Shown: in pieces, positions 55,051 to 63,373 of the stretch
Position numbering within the stretch: the first letter of the stretch is position 1
How the letters are laid out: every line of letters begins with the position of its first letter
NCBI RefSeq assembly: GCF_003955715.1
Contig: NZ_CP034463.1
Coordinates: 4,898,001-4,962,000 of the forward strand
DNA length: 64,000 nt
Reading direction: 5' to 3'
Source: Streptomyces aquilus
Lineage (GTDB): Bacteria; Actinomycetota; Actinomycetes; Streptomycetales; Streptomycetaceae
Notes under the pieces: model-generated
Told to the model about the DNA's origin: nothing
The model's database searches: none
Seen by the model: the letters and a program-made list of their open reading frames with translations, nothing else
Position numbers and translations under genes: made by a program

Positions 55051-55736
55051 CCTTGCAGTGCGCGGCGCCATTCTTCTACCGCCCTCGCCGACACCGGGTG
55101 TTCCCAGCCCCTCGGCCTCGCCGCGCCCCCGATGTGGAAGGCGTCGATCCCCGCCGCCAGCAGCTGCGGGACATGCTCCAGCGCCAGGCCCCCGCCCACC
55201 AGCACCTGCTGCTCGTACCCCGGCTCCCCCGCCCTCGCCGCCTCGGCGAGCAGTGTGGGGAGCCCCGTCTCGACGCCCTCCGCCGACCCGGCCGTGAGGT
55301 ACGTGTCCAGGCCCGGCAGGTCCGCCAGCTGCTTGCGCAGGGCGTCCCGGTCGGCGGTGTGGTCGATGGCGCGGTGGAAGGTCCAGGGGCAGCCGTCCAG
55401 CTCCGCGACCAGTCGCTCCACGGCCGTCAGGTCCACGCCGCCCTCCGCGTCGAGGAACCCGAGCACGAACTGGTCCGCACCGGCCGCCCGCAGCTCGCCG
55501 GCGGTACGGACCAGCCGGTCGACATCCCCCGCCGCGAAGCCGTCCGTCAGCCGGAGCATCACGCGCAGGTCGATGTCGACGGCGGCCCGGATCGCGGCGA
55601 AGGTCGCCACGGACGGGGTCAGACCGTCGGCCGCCATGTCGGTCACCAGCTCCAGCCGGTCCGCGCCACCGGCCTGCGCCGCGATCGCGTCCTCGGCGTC
55701 GAGGGCGATGACCTCGAGGACTGCACGCTTGCTCAT
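55044..55736 (-). CDS. cutC: CutC family copper homeostasis protein
   Basis: 230 residues in a TIM-barrel CutC pattern: LEVIALDAEDAIAAQAGGADRLELV, ADGLTPSVATFAAIRAAVDIDLRVMLR, GADQFVLGFLDAEGGVD, TFHRAIDHTAD, LTAGSAEGVETGLPTL and VGGGLALEHVPQLL. CutC was linked to copper tolerance in E. coli, but its biochemical role is uncertain. Monocistronic. ATG 55736. Confidence 0.92.
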   Translation of the reverse strand: MSKRAVLEVIALDAEDAIAAQAGGADRLELVTDMAADGLTPSVATFAAIRAAVDIDLRVMLRLTDGFAAGDVDRLVRTAGELRAAGADQFVLGFLDAEGGVDLTAVERLVAELDGCPWTFHRAIDHTADRDALRKQLADLPGLDTYLTAGSAEGVETGLPTLLAEAARAGEPGYEQQVLVGGGLALEHVPQLLAAGIDAFHIGGAARPRGWEHPVSARAVEEWRRALQGF

Positions 55737-55796
55737 GGGACCCCGTTCGTAGGCGTAGGCGACAGGTCTAGTCCAATCTCAGGGTACGCCAGCCTC

Positions 55797-56496
55797 TCAG
55801 AAGAAGATGTTCAACTCCTCCGCTTCCGCCCCCGCCAGCTCGAAGGCCCGCCCCTCCACCGGACGCCCCGCGTACAGCCTTACGAGGGTGGCGGCGTCGC
55901 CGATGTACCGGGCCGGCGTCCGCTCCCCCGACACCGCGCCCAGCGTGAGCGGCTCGTCGACGTCGTCGAGGTCGGCGTGCAGGGGCAGCGTGCCCTTGTG
56001 CCGGGTGATCCGGGACAGCAGCAGGAGGGCGTGCGGCAGGCCGGGGCCCGCGTAGGCGCCCGGTTCGCCGAGGGCGTCACGTACGTCGCCGCCGTGCACC
56101 CTCCCCCACTGCCTTAAAGGCGTGGGGGGACCCCCACCCCACCGCGGCCAGGTCCAGCACCCCGCCCGCCTTGGCGATCATCGGGCCGGCTTCGGTCATG
56201 CCGCGCTCCAGCTCGTCCACGACCTGCGCGTTCGTCCAATCGGCCCGCTCGGCGATGTCCCGGTCGTTCGACTCCGGCGAGAAGACGCCCTTCTCGAAGC
56301 GGCTCTCCACGATCCGCATCAGCGCGGACGAACAGTGCGCCACCACGTCCCGGACGGTCCAGCCGGGACACCCGGCCGTGGGCAGAGCGAAGTCGGCGTC
56401 CGGGCGGGACCGCAGGAGCGGGATCAGACCGTCGCGCTCGGTGGTCAGGAGGAGGCCGGGCAGTTCGGGGTCGCGTACGTCGTCAGTCGTCGTCAT
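55797..56496 (-). pseudogene. Mycothiol-dependent maleylpyruvate isomerase-like gene disrupted by a palindromic repeat
   Basis: The 5' part (ATG 56496, MTTTDDVRDPELPGLLL) encodes a family N-terminus, WTVRDVVAHCSSALMRIV ... WTNAQVVDELERGMTEAGPMIAKAGGVLDLAAVGW. The frame then runs through a 34-bp insert (56100-56133) into a stop at 56077. The continuation of the domain, VHGGDVRDALGEPGAYAGPGLPHALLLLSRITRHKG..., is in another frame down to 55797. Removing the insert restores ...AAVGWVHGGDVRDAL... exactly. The gene is probably inactive, unless a truncated 139-residue product is used. Confidence 0.8.
56100..56133. repeat. 34-bp REP-like palindromic insertion
   Basis: On the plus strand the core is CCCCCACTGCCTT next to AAGGCGTGGGGG, an inverted repeat with a one-base bulge and almost no loop. 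It resembles small GC-rich palindromes common in Streptomyces intergenic DNA. Its length (33 + 1) causes the frameshift in the host gene. Confidence 0.75.
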
Positions 56497-56532
56497 GCCC
56501 CCACACGCTAGGGGGCGCGCGACAATCGGTAC

Positions 56533-57177
56533 ATGGTCGATCTCGATGCCCTCCGCGTCCGTTTCTCCCACGCGCTCCGGTCGGTCAGGGGTAGCGGTGA
56601 CGGCCCCGACCCCACCCCCTACGCCGACGACCTCCTCGCCCGCTGGCAGGAGCCGCAGCGGCGCTATCACACGCTCGCGCACCTCACCGCGGTCCTGGAC
56701 CATGTCGACGCACTGGAGAAGTACGCGGACGACCCGGACGTCGTACGGCTCGCGGCCTGGTTCCATGACGCCGTGTACCTGCCCGAGCGGTCGGAGAACG
56801 AGGAGCGGTCGGCACGGATCGCCGAGCGGGCCCTTCCCGAGGCCGGGGTGGCGGCGGGGAAGACCGCGGAGGTCGCGCGGCTCGTGCGGCTCACCGTCAC
56901 CCACGCCCCCACCCCCGACGACCGCAACGGACAGGTGCTCTGCGACGCCGACCTCGCGATCCTCGCCGCCCCACCCTCCGCGTACGCCGCGTACACGGCC
57001 GCCGTGCGGGAGGAGTACCACTTCGTCCCCAACGAGGCCTTCCGGGAGGGGCGTTCGGCGATCCTGCGGCAGCTGCTCGAGCTGCCGAGGCTGTTCCGGA
57101 CGCCGTACGGGGCGGCCGAGTGGGAGGCGACCGCCCGCTACAACCTCGCCGCCGAGCTGGAAATGCTGTCGCCCTGA
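56533..57177 (+). CDS. HD-domain metal-dependent phosphohydrolase-like protein
   Basis: 214 residues. YHTLAHLTAVLDHVDAL and AAWFHDAVY supply the metal-binding His and HD residues, then VARLVRLTVTHAPTPDDRNGQVLCDADLAILAAP adds a third His/Asp pair (motif of YpgQ/HD small-molecule hydrolases). It would hydrolyse phosphate esters of nucleotides or similar. It starts 36 bp after the divergent disrupted gene. Confidence 0.87.
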   Translation: MVDLDALRVRFSHALRSVRGSGDGPDPTPYADDLLARWQEPQRRYHTLAHLTAVLDHVDALEKYADDPDVVRLAAWFHDAVYLPERSENEERSARIAERALPEAGVAAGKTAEVARLVRLTVTHAPTPDDRNGQVLCDADLAILAAPPSAYAAYTAAVREEYHFVPNEAFREGRSAILRQLLELPRLFRTPYGAAEWEATARYNLAAELEMLSP

Positions 57178-57204
57178 GGGCGGCGGCCTCATAGCCTGCC
57201 CCTC

Positions 57205-58326
57205 ATGGGAAACAGGGGTGCGGAGCGGGTGGAAGAGGCCGTCGCGGGGGCCGTGGGGGTGCTGCGGGGCGCGGTCGAGCGGGACTGGGACGGCGTGCGG
57301 GCCGGGCGGTGCGAGTGGAGTTGCCGGGAGACGGCCCAGCACATCGCGCAGGACCTGATCGTGTACGCGGGGCGGCTGGCCGGGCGGGTGCAGGACACCT
57401 ACCGCCCCTTCGACGTCGTCGTCGACGACAGCACGGACAACGCTCGTGTCCTCCAACTCATCGAGGGCGGCGGGGTGTTGCTCACCGCGACGATCCGGGT
57501 GACGCCACCCAGGGCCCGCGCCTATCACCCGCGGCCGTACTACTCCGCCAACCCCGAGGGCTTCGCCGCGCTCGCCGTCGGCGAGGTGCTGCTGCACACC
57601 CACGACATCGCCGAGGGCCTCGGTCTGCCCTACGAACCCCCGGCCGACCTCGCCGAGTTCGTGCTCACCCGCATGTTCCCGCACATCCAGCCAGGACCCG
57701 AGCACTGGCCCACCCTGCTGTGGGCCACCGGCCGCGGCGAGCTGCCCGGCCGCGCCCCGGTCACCGAGTGGGACTGGTACAACAACCTCGTCCTGCCCAC
57801 CGACCGCCTCACCCTGGAGGGCCTCACCCCCGCGGCCGCCGCCGACCTGCGCCTGGGCGGCGACGGCGGCTACGACTGGGTCGCCGACGGCCCCTTCGAC
57901 GGCACCCGCGAGGCCGCCGGGATGCTGGTCAAGGCGTACGAGGCGGGCGTGCACCGCCCGGAGTGGGGTGTCTTCGTCCTCGTCCGGCGCGAGGACGGCA
58001 AGGCGGTCGGCGGCATGGGCTTCCACGGCGCCCCGGACGAGGACGGCCGCGCCGAGGTCGGCTACGACCTCGCCCCCTCCGCCCGCGGCCGGGGCTACGC
58101 CACGGAGGCGCTGCGCGCGCTGAGCGAGTGGGCGCTTGCGCGGGACGGCGTACGGCTGCTGATGGCGACGATCGAGGAGACGAACCGCGCCTCCCAGGCC
58201 GTCGTCACCCGCGCCGGATACACCCGGGCGACGGTCGGGGAACAGCACGAAGTGCTCACGCACGAGCAGCACGCGCCGCACGAGGAGGACACCGACCTCC
58301 GGCTGTACCTGCGCGAGCGGCCGTAG
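57205..58326 (+). CDS. Fusion of DinB/maleylpyruvate-isomerase-like N-terminus and GNAT acetyltransferase
   Basis: 373 residues. The first ~200 have the DinB-like four-helix fold (CEWSCRETAQHIAQDLIVYAGRLAG; AVGEVLLHTHDIAEGLGL with metal-binding His). The last ~140 are a GNAT domain (EWGVFVLVRREDGKAVGGMGFHGAPDEDGRAEVGYDLAPSARGRGYATEALRAL; ETNRASQAVVTRAGYTRATV). Fused in one chain, it probably couples a thiol- or metal-linked step with acetylation or acetyl-CoA binding. ATG 57205. Confidence 0.85.
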   Translation: MGNRGAERVEEAVAGAVGVLRGAVERDWDGVRAGRCEWSCRETAQHIAQDLIVYAGRLAGRVQDTYRPFDVVVDDSTDNARVLQLIEGGGVLLTATIRVTPPRARAYHPRPYYSANPEGFAALAVGEVLLHTHDIAEGLGLPYEPPADLAEFVLTRMFPHIQPGPEHWPTLLWATGRGELPGRAPVTEWDWYNNLVLPTDRLTLEGLTPAAAADLRLGGDGGYDWVADGPFDGTREAAGMLVKAYEAGVHRPEWGVFVLVRREDGKAVGGMGFHGAPDEDGRAEVGYDLAPSARGRGYATEALRALSEWALARDGVRLLMATIEETNRASQAVVTRAGYTRATVGEQHEVLTHEQHAPHEEDTDLRLYLRERP

Positions 58327-58347
58327 GGCCGGTCCGGCGGACAGTCC

Positions 58348-58614
58348 CTAGGCCGGACGCCCCTTGGGGCGCCGCAGCCCCGACTCCGTCAGCAGGCGCA
58401 CCACCTCGCGGCTGCTGACCTCCACCGCGCCGGCCGCGACCACGTCCGCGTACCGGTGCGCGGGGATGTCGTAGTGGTCGCGTTCGAAGGCCCGGCGCGG
58501 CACGCCCAACCCGTCGGCGAACGCGTGGAGTTCGTCGTACGACACGTCGCTCACCAGGTGGGACCACATCCGGCCGTGTCCCGGCCAGGCGGGCGGGTCT
58601 ATGTAGACGGTCAC
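58348..58614 (-). CDS. DUF4031 protein
   Basis: 88 residues from GTG 58614, coupled to the upstream gene by GTGA. Sequence MTVYIDPPAWPGHGRMWSHLVSDVSYDELHAFADGLGVPRRAFERDHYDIPAHRYADVVAAGA is typical of DUF4031, a compact alpha/beta protein of unknown function found widely in bacteria. The His and Asp residues conserved in the family are present, suggesting an enzymatic site. Confidence 0.87.
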   Translation of the reverse strand: MTVYIDPPAWPGHGRMWSHLVSDVSYDELHAFADGLGVPRRAFERDHYDIPAHRYADVVAAGAVEVSSREVVRLLTESGLRRPKGRPA

Positions 58615-59006
58615 GAGGAGGGCGTCCCGCCGGCCGCCGAGCCCAGCGCGCCGACGGACGCGACCTTCACGCCCGCCTTGTGGCACACCCAGTGCGGGTC
58701 GGGCCCGAGTTCCGGCTCGACCTCCAGCGCGTGCGGGTCGCCGGCCCCGCACACCGGGCACAGCGGCCAGCGGCCGTAACGCTCCAGGAGCGCGTCCTGG
58801 ACGTCCTGCGCGACCAGCCCGGCCACGAACTCCGCGCCGTCCGGCCACTGCTCCACCCACCAGCGGCGCTGGACGACGGACTCCTCGACGAGGGACACCA
58901 CGTCCGCGTCGGCGACCTCGCCCGCGACCAGGTCGGCGAGCACCAGGGCGCGTGCCGCATGCAACGCCTGCTCCAAAGGGCTTACGGGGAGGCCGGAGGG
59001 ATCCAT
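58611..59006 (-). CDS. Zinc-ribbon-like hypothetical protein
   Basis: 131 residues from ATG 59006. After a helical half (LEQALHAARALVLADLVAGEVADADVVSLVEESVVQRRWWVEQWPDG) comes CPVCGAG--------------WVCH, two zinc-ligand pairs. Operon with DUF4031 (stop/start overlap). No function known; the pairing suggests a shared small-molecule or RNA task. Confidence 0.75.
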   Translation of the reverse strand: MDPSGLPVSPLEQALHAARALVLADLVAGEVADADVVSLVEESVVQRRWWVEQWPDGAEFVAGLVAQDVQDALLERYGRWPLCPVCGAGDPHALEVEPELGPDPHWVCHKAGVKVASVGALGSAAGGTPSS

Positions 59007-59043
59007 GCCCCCTATTGTGCGCACTCTTGACCACGGGACCGAG

Positions 59044-59091
59044 CCGAAAATATCTTTCATACGTGACCCAGGAAGTGAAGGAAATTTTCGG
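59044..59091. promoter_or_regulatory. Large inverted repeat over the RpiR-gene start, candidate operator
   Basis: CCGAAAATATCTTTCA (59044-59059) and TGAAGGAAATTTTCGG (59076-59091) are complementary at 14 of 16 positions, with a 16-bp spacer. The GTG start at 59063 lies in the spacer. RpiR/MurR regulators bind such A/T-rich GAAA/TTTC palindromes, so this is the likely autoregulatory site, and may also control the divergent operon. Confidence 0.7.
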
Positions 59092-60019
59092 CGGCGCCTC
59101 GGGCGGCCCGAGTGGTCCGGGTGGTCCGGGTGGTCCCGGCACACCGCCCGCCCCCGCCGCGCTCGCCGCCAAGGTGCGCACCCTCACCCCTTCCATGACC
59201 CGCTCCATGCAGCGGGTCGCCGAGGCCGTCGCCGGTGACCCGGCCGGCTGCGCGGCCCTGACGGTCACCGGCCTCGCGGAACTGACCGGCACCAGCGAGG
59301 CGACCGTCGTCCGCACCGCCCGCATCCTCGGCTACCCCGGCTACCGCGACCTGCGCCTCGCCCTCGCCGGCCTCGCCGCGCAGCAGCAGTCGGGGCGGGC
59401 GCCGGCGATCACGACGGACATCGCGGTGGACGACCCCATCGCCGACGTCGTCGCGAAACTCGCCTACGACGAGCAGCAGACGCTCGCCGACACGGCCGCC
59501 GGTCTGGACACCGTGCAGCTGGCGGCGGCCGTCGCCGCGGCGGCGACCGCCCGCCGCATCGACGTGTACGGAGTCGGGGCGTCCGGGCTGGTCGCCCAGG
59601 ACCTGGTGCAGAAGCTGCTGCGGATAGGGCTGATAGCCCACGCCCACAGCGATCCGCATCTCGCCGTCACCAACGCGGTGCAGCTGAAGGCGGGGGACGT
59701 CGCCATCGCGATCACGCACTCCGGGGCGACGGGGGACGTCATCGAGCCGCTGCGGGTCGCGTTCGAGCGCGGGGCCACGACGGTCGCGATCACCGGACGG
59801 CCGGACAGTTCGGTGACGCAGTACGCGGACCATGTGCTGACGACGTCCACGGCCCGGGAGAGCGAGCTGCGGCCGGCGGCGATGTCGTCGCGGACCAGCC
59901 AGCTGCTGGTCGTGGACTGTCTGTTCGTAGGGGTGGCGCAAAGGACATACGAGAGCGCGGCGCCCGCCCTGGCCTCGTCGTACGAGGCCTTGGCACACCG
60001 GCATCGCGGCAGAACGTAG
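59063..60019 (+). CDS. MurR/RpiR-family regulator with SIS domain
   Basis: 318 residues from GTG 59063 (VTQEVKEIFGG). After a Gly/Pro-rich stretch, an RpiR helix-turn-helix (AALTVTGLAELTGTSEATVVRTARILGYPGYRDLRLAL) leads to a SIS sugar-phosphate-binding domain (RRIDVYGVGASGLVAQDLVQKLLRIG; AIAITHSGATGDVIEPLRVAFERGATTVAITG). The SIS domain would sense N-acetylmuramate-6-phosphate or a related sugar. Directly upstream of murQ (57 bp) and PTS genes. Confidence 0.92.
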   Translation: MTQEVKEIFGGASGGPSGPGGPGGPGTPPAPAALAAKVRTLTPSMTRSMQRVAEAVAGDPAGCAALTVTGLAELTGTSEATVVRTARILGYPGYRDLRLALAGLAAQQQSGRAPAITTDIAVDDPIADVVAKLAYDEQQTLADTAAGLDTVQLAAAVAAAATARRIDVYGVGASGLVAQDLVQKLLRIGLIAHAHSDPHLAVTNAVQLKAGDVAIAITHSGATGDVIEPLRVAFERGATTVAITGRPDSSVTQYADHVLTTSTARESELRPAAMSSRTSQLLVVDCLFVGVAQRTYESAAPALASSYEALAHRHRGRT

Positions 60020-60076
60020 AAAAGCGCCCGCCCCCACTCCGTTACGTGAAAGAACCACGTGAAAGAGCCGCCCCCC

Positions 60077-61012
60077 ATGACCTCCACCTCCGATCCCCGT
60101 GTTCTGCGTGCCGAGTTGGAAGCCCTCACCACCGAGGCCTTCCGGCCCGAGCTCGCCGACATCGACCAGTTGCCCACCCTCGACATCGCCCGGCTCATGA
60201 ACGGTGAGGACGTCACCGTGCCCGCCGCCGTCGCCGAGCGGTTGCCCGAGATCGGTGCCGCCATCGACGCCGTCGCCACCCGGATGGCCCAGGGCGGTCG
60301 GCTCGTCTACGCCGGTGCCGGGACCGCCGGGCGCCTCGGTGTGCTGGACGCCTCCGAGTGCCCGCCGACCTTCAACACCGACCCCGCGCAGGTCGTCGGC
60401 CTGATCGCGGGCGGCCCGGAGGCCATGGTGACCTCCGTCGAAGGCGCCGAGGACTCCAGGGAACTGGCGAGAGCCGACCTGGACGCGCTGAAGCTGACGC
60501 CCCTGGACACGGTGGTCGGCGTCTCCGCGTCCGGTCGTACCCCTTATGCCATCGGTGCCGTCGAACACGCCCGCGCGCAGGGCGCGTTGACGATCGGGCT
60601 GTCCTGCAACAGGCACAGCGCGCTGGCCGCCGCGGCGGAGCACGGCATCGAGGTGGTCGTCGGCCCCGAACTGGTCACCGGCTCCACCCGGCTCAAGGCG
60701 GGCACCGCCCAGAAGCTGGTGCTGAACATGCTGTCGACGATCACGATGATCCGGCTGGGCAAGACGTACGGGAACCTGATGGTCGACGTCCGCGCCTCCA
60801 ACGAGAAGCTCCGGGCGCGCTCCCGGCGGATCGTCGCCCTCGCCACGGGCGCCGGGGACGACGAGATCGAGCGGGCGCTGGCGGAGACGGACGGCGAGGT
60901 GAAGAACGCCATCCTGGTGATCCTCACCGGCGTGGACGGCCCCGCGGCCACCCGCCTTCTGGAGGAGTCCGGCGGCCATCTGCGTGCCGCGCTGGCGGCG
61001 GCGGGCGGCTGA
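60077..61012 (+). CDS. murQ: N-acetylmuramic acid 6-phosphate etherase
   Basis: 311 residues from ATG 60077 (MTSTSDPRVL). SIS-like fold with VYAGAGTAGRLGVLDASECPPTFN (the Glu of ASECPPTF is catalytic), AMVTSVEGAEDS, VVGVSASGRTPYAIGA and VGPELVTGSTRLKAGTAQKLVLNMLST. It splits the lactyl ether of MurNAc-6-P, giving GlcNAc-6-P and D-lactate in cell-wall recycling or MurNAc catabolism. Sits between its regulator and a PTS permease. Confidence 0.96.
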   Translation: MTSTSDPRVLRAELEALTTEAFRPELADIDQLPTLDIARLMNGEDVTVPAAVAERLPEIGAAIDAVATRMAQGGRLVYAGAGTAGRLGVLDASECPPTFNTDPAQVVGLIAGGPEAMVTSVEGAEDSRELARADLDALKLTPLDTVVGVSASGRTPYAIGAVEHARAQGALTIGLSCNRHSALAAAAEHGIEVVVGPELVTGSTRLKAGTAQKLVLNMLSTITMIRLGKTYGNLMVDVRASNEKLRARSRRIVALATGAGDDEIERALAETDGEVKNAILVILTGVDGPAATRLLEESGGHLRAALAAAGG

Positions 61013-61028
61013 CCAGCACGCTCGGCGG

Positions 61029-62363
61029 ATGACCACCTCGTACGACACCGCGACAGCGCTCCTCCCTCTGGTCGGCGGCCCCGCCAACGTCGCCTCCGTC
61101 GCCCACTGCATGACCCGGCTGCGGCTGCGCCTGGCCGACCCGTCGCTGGTGGACGGGGAGGCGTTGCGGGCGCTGCCGGGGGTGCTGGGGGTGGTCGAGG
61201 ACGACGACACGTACCAGATCGTGCTCGGGCCGGGGGCGGTCGCGCGGGTGACGGCCGACTTCGAGGCACTGCTGCGGAAGGAGACGCGGAAGGCTGAGAA
61301 CGCGACCCCGCTGAAGCTGGCGCTGCGCCGGGTGGCGAACGTCTTCGTCCCGCTCATCCCCGCGCTCATCGGCTGCGGCATCCTCGCGGGCCTCAACGGG
61401 CTGCTGACGAACGCCGGTTGGCTGCCCGGTCTGACCCCGGCCCTGGCGGCCGTCGCGTCCGCCTTCATGTCCCTCATCGCGGTCTTCGTCGGCTACAACA
61501 CCGCCAAGGAGTTCGGCGGCACCCCGGTGCTGGGCGGGGCGATCGCGGCCGTCGTCGTGTACCCGGGGGTCGCGAAGGTGACGGCCTTCGGCGTGGCGCT
61601 GGCCCCCGGGCAGGGCGGTGTCCTGGGCGCGCTGGCGGCGGCGTTGCTCGGGACGTACGTGGAGAAATGGTGCCGCGGCCACGTGCCCGCGACGCTGGAC
61701 GTCCTGCTCACCCCGGCCCTGACGGTCCTGGTGTCCGGCCTGGCGACCCTGTACGTCCTCATGTACGCCGCCGGCACGGTCTCCTCGGCGATCGGCACGG
61801 CGGCGAACTGGCTGCTGTCGACGACGGGCGCCTTCGCGGGCGCGGTCCTCGGCGGCCTGTTCCTCCCCCTGGTGATGCTGGGCCTGCACCAGGCCCTGAT
61901 CCCGATCCACGCCACCCTCATCGAACAGCAGGGCTCCACGACCCTGCTCCCCCTGCTGGCGATGGCGGGCGCGGGCCAAGTGGGCGCGGCGGCCGCGGTG
62001 TACGTCCGCCTCCGCCACGACACCGCAATGCGCACGACGATCAAGTCGGCCCTGCCCGCCGGGTTGTTGGGCGTGGGCGAGCCGCTGATCTACGGGGTGT
62101 CGCTGCCGTTGGGCCGCCCCTTCGTCACCGCCTGCGCGGGCGGGGCGGCCGGGGGTGCCTTCGTCGGCCTGTTCGCGATGCTGGGTGAACGGGTGGGCGC
62201 GACCGCGATCGGCCCGTCGGGCTGGGCCTTGTTCCCGCTGCTGGCAGGGGACGGAGGGCTGGGGCTGGGAACGGCGGCGGCGATCTACGCGGGCGGGCTG
62301 CTGACGGGGTACGCGGTCGGGTTCGGGGCGACGTACGCCTTCGGGCTGCCGAAGGAGAGGTGA
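61029..62363 (+). CDS. PTS EIIBC transporter (MurNAc/GlcNAc/sucrose type), MurP-like
   Basis: 444 residues from ATG 61029, 16 bp after murQ. An N-terminal EIIB domain (VASVAHCMTRLRLRLADPSLVDGEALRALPGVLGVV) has the phosphorylated Cys at residue ~27. The EIIC domain has about eight to ten helices (VPLIPALIGCGILAGLNGLL; GYNTAKEFGGTPVLGGAIAAVVVYPGV; LHQALIPIHATLIEQQGSTTLLPLLAMAGAGQVG; GVGEPLIYGVSLPL). There is no EIIA, which must be supplied in trans. Context makes MurNAc the best guess. Confidence 0.9.
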   Translation: MTTSYDTATALLPLVGGPANVASVAHCMTRLRLRLADPSLVDGEALRALPGVLGVVEDDDTYQIVLGPGAVARVTADFEALLRKETRKAENATPLKLALRRVANVFVPLIPALIGCGILAGLNGLLTNAGWLPGLTPALAAVASAFMSLIAVFVGYNTAKEFGGTPVLGGAIAAVVVYPGVAKVTAFGVALAPGQGGVLGALAAALLGTYVEKWCRGHVPATLDVLLTPALTVLVSGLATLYVLMYAAGTVSSAIGTAANWLLSTTGAFAGAVLGGLFLPLVMLGLHQALIPIHATLIEQQGSTTLLPLLAMAGAGQVGAAAAVYVRLRHDTAMRTTIKSALPAGLLGVGEPLIYGVSLPLGRPFVTACAGGAAGGAFVGLFAMLGERVGATAIGPSGWALFPLLAGDGGLGLGTAAAIYAGGLLTGYAVGFGATYAFGLPKER

Positions 62364-62392
62364 CTCCGGCGGCGGCCGGTCGTTCCCCGACC

Positions 62393-62584
62393 ATGAAGAA
62401 CATGCTGATGGCCGCCGCCCTGGCCTCCTCCGCCGTAGTCCTCGCCACCCCCGCACACGCCGACCCCCATGATGGCAACCACTGGGGCTCGGCCGCCCCG
62501 GTGGTGTGCACCGCGGAACACGCCGTCACCCCGGTCCTGGGCGACCTCGCCTCCGCACCGACGCACGCTTGCCCCGAGGGCTGA
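62393..62584 (+). CDS. Small secreted protein with two cysteines
   Basis: 63 residues: signal peptide MKNMLMAAALASSAVVLATPAHA and a ~40-residue mature peptide DPHDGNHWGSAAPVVCTAEH ... APTHACPEG, where Cys39 and Cys60 could form one disulfide. The length and hydrophobicity pattern are outside chaplins and rodlins. No function known. It may be co-transcribed with the PTS operon (30-bp gap). Confidence 0.65.
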   Translation: MKNMLMAAALASSAVVLATPAHADPHDGNHWGSAAPVVCTAEHAVTPVLGDLASAPTHACPEG

Positions 62585-62624
62585 GCGGTCAGGATCTGAC
62601 CTATACGGCTCCTAGCGTGCCCCC

Positions 62625-63161
62625 ATGACCAACACCACGCAGGACACTGTCACCGCCACCGAACGCCCCGACCTGCTGGAAGTGCTGGCCCACCAGCGGC
62701 ACTTCCTGCGCTTCACGACCCGTGACCTCACCGACGAACAGGCCGGGCAGCGGACCACGGCCAGTGAGCTGTGTCTGGGCGGCCTGATCAAGCACGTCAC
62801 GTCGGTGGAGCGGAACTGGGCGGCCTTCATCCTCAACGGCCCGTCGCCGGCCGACGACTTCAAGAACAAGACCGAGGCCGACTTCGCCCGGCGCGCCGAC
62901 GAATTCCGGATGCTGCCCGGCGACACCCTGGCCGGTGTGCTGGCCGCCTACGAGGAGGCGGCCCGCCGGACCGACGAGATCGTCACGTCCCTGCCCGACC
63001 TGAACGCCGACCACCCGCTGCCCGAGGCTCCTTGGTTCAAGCCCGGGGCTCGATGGTCGGCCCGCAGGGTGCTGCTGCACATCGTCGGGGAGACGGCCCA
63101 GCACGCCGGGCACGCCGACATCATCCGGGAGTCCCTGGACGGCGCGAAGAGCATGAGCTGA
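62625..63161 (+). CDS. DinB-family protein (DUF664-like)
   Basis: 178 residues. Four-helix DinB fold with metal ligands: ASELCLGGLIKHVTSVERNWAAFIL (His), and ARWSARRVLLHIVGETAQHAGHADIIRESLDG, where two His and a Glu complete the site. Such proteins often use mycothiol or bacillithiol as cofactor. No partner gene. The next intergenic region includes a strong hairpin. Confidence 0.9.
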   Translation: MTNTTQDTVTATERPDLLEVLAHQRHFLRFTTRDLTDEQAGQRTTASELCLGGLIKHVTSVERNWAAFILNGPSPADDFKNKTEADFARRADEFRMLPGDTLAGVLAAYEEAARRTDEIVTSLPDLNADHPLPEAPWFKPGARWSARRVLLHIVGETAQHAGHADIIRESLDGAKSMS

Positions 63162-63308
63162 CTGCTCCCGAAGCTCAAGCGGCCAGCTCCGAGCCCTCTT
63201 TGCTTGGAATGGGAGAGGACCTCAACCCACCCTCCCACCCCGCGAGTTGACCGCACGCGTCCGGCTTGCCACGCAGAGTCACGATCGTCTGCGGTCCGGA
63301 TAACGAAC

Positions 63309-63343
63309 AGCCCCCGCCAGGTGCGCCAACACCTGCGGGGGCT
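63309..63343 (+). other. Hairpin in the leader of the terminal winged-helix gene
   Basis: AGCCCCCGC-C-AGGTG and CACCT-GCGGGGGCT form a 14-bp stem with a one-base bulge and a CGCCAA loop, 31 bp before the GTG of the next gene and 148 bp after the DinB stop. It may act as a terminator for the upstream gene or a leader element of the downstream gene. Confidence 0.55.
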
Positions 63344-63373
63344 TGACCGACGAGATCGAAATGGAGTCGATCC

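Noticed and set aside
56077..58281. 734-codon minus-strand ORF
   Set aside because: Only the part from ATG 56496 has family similarity; the rest is antisense to the HD and DinB/GNAT genes.
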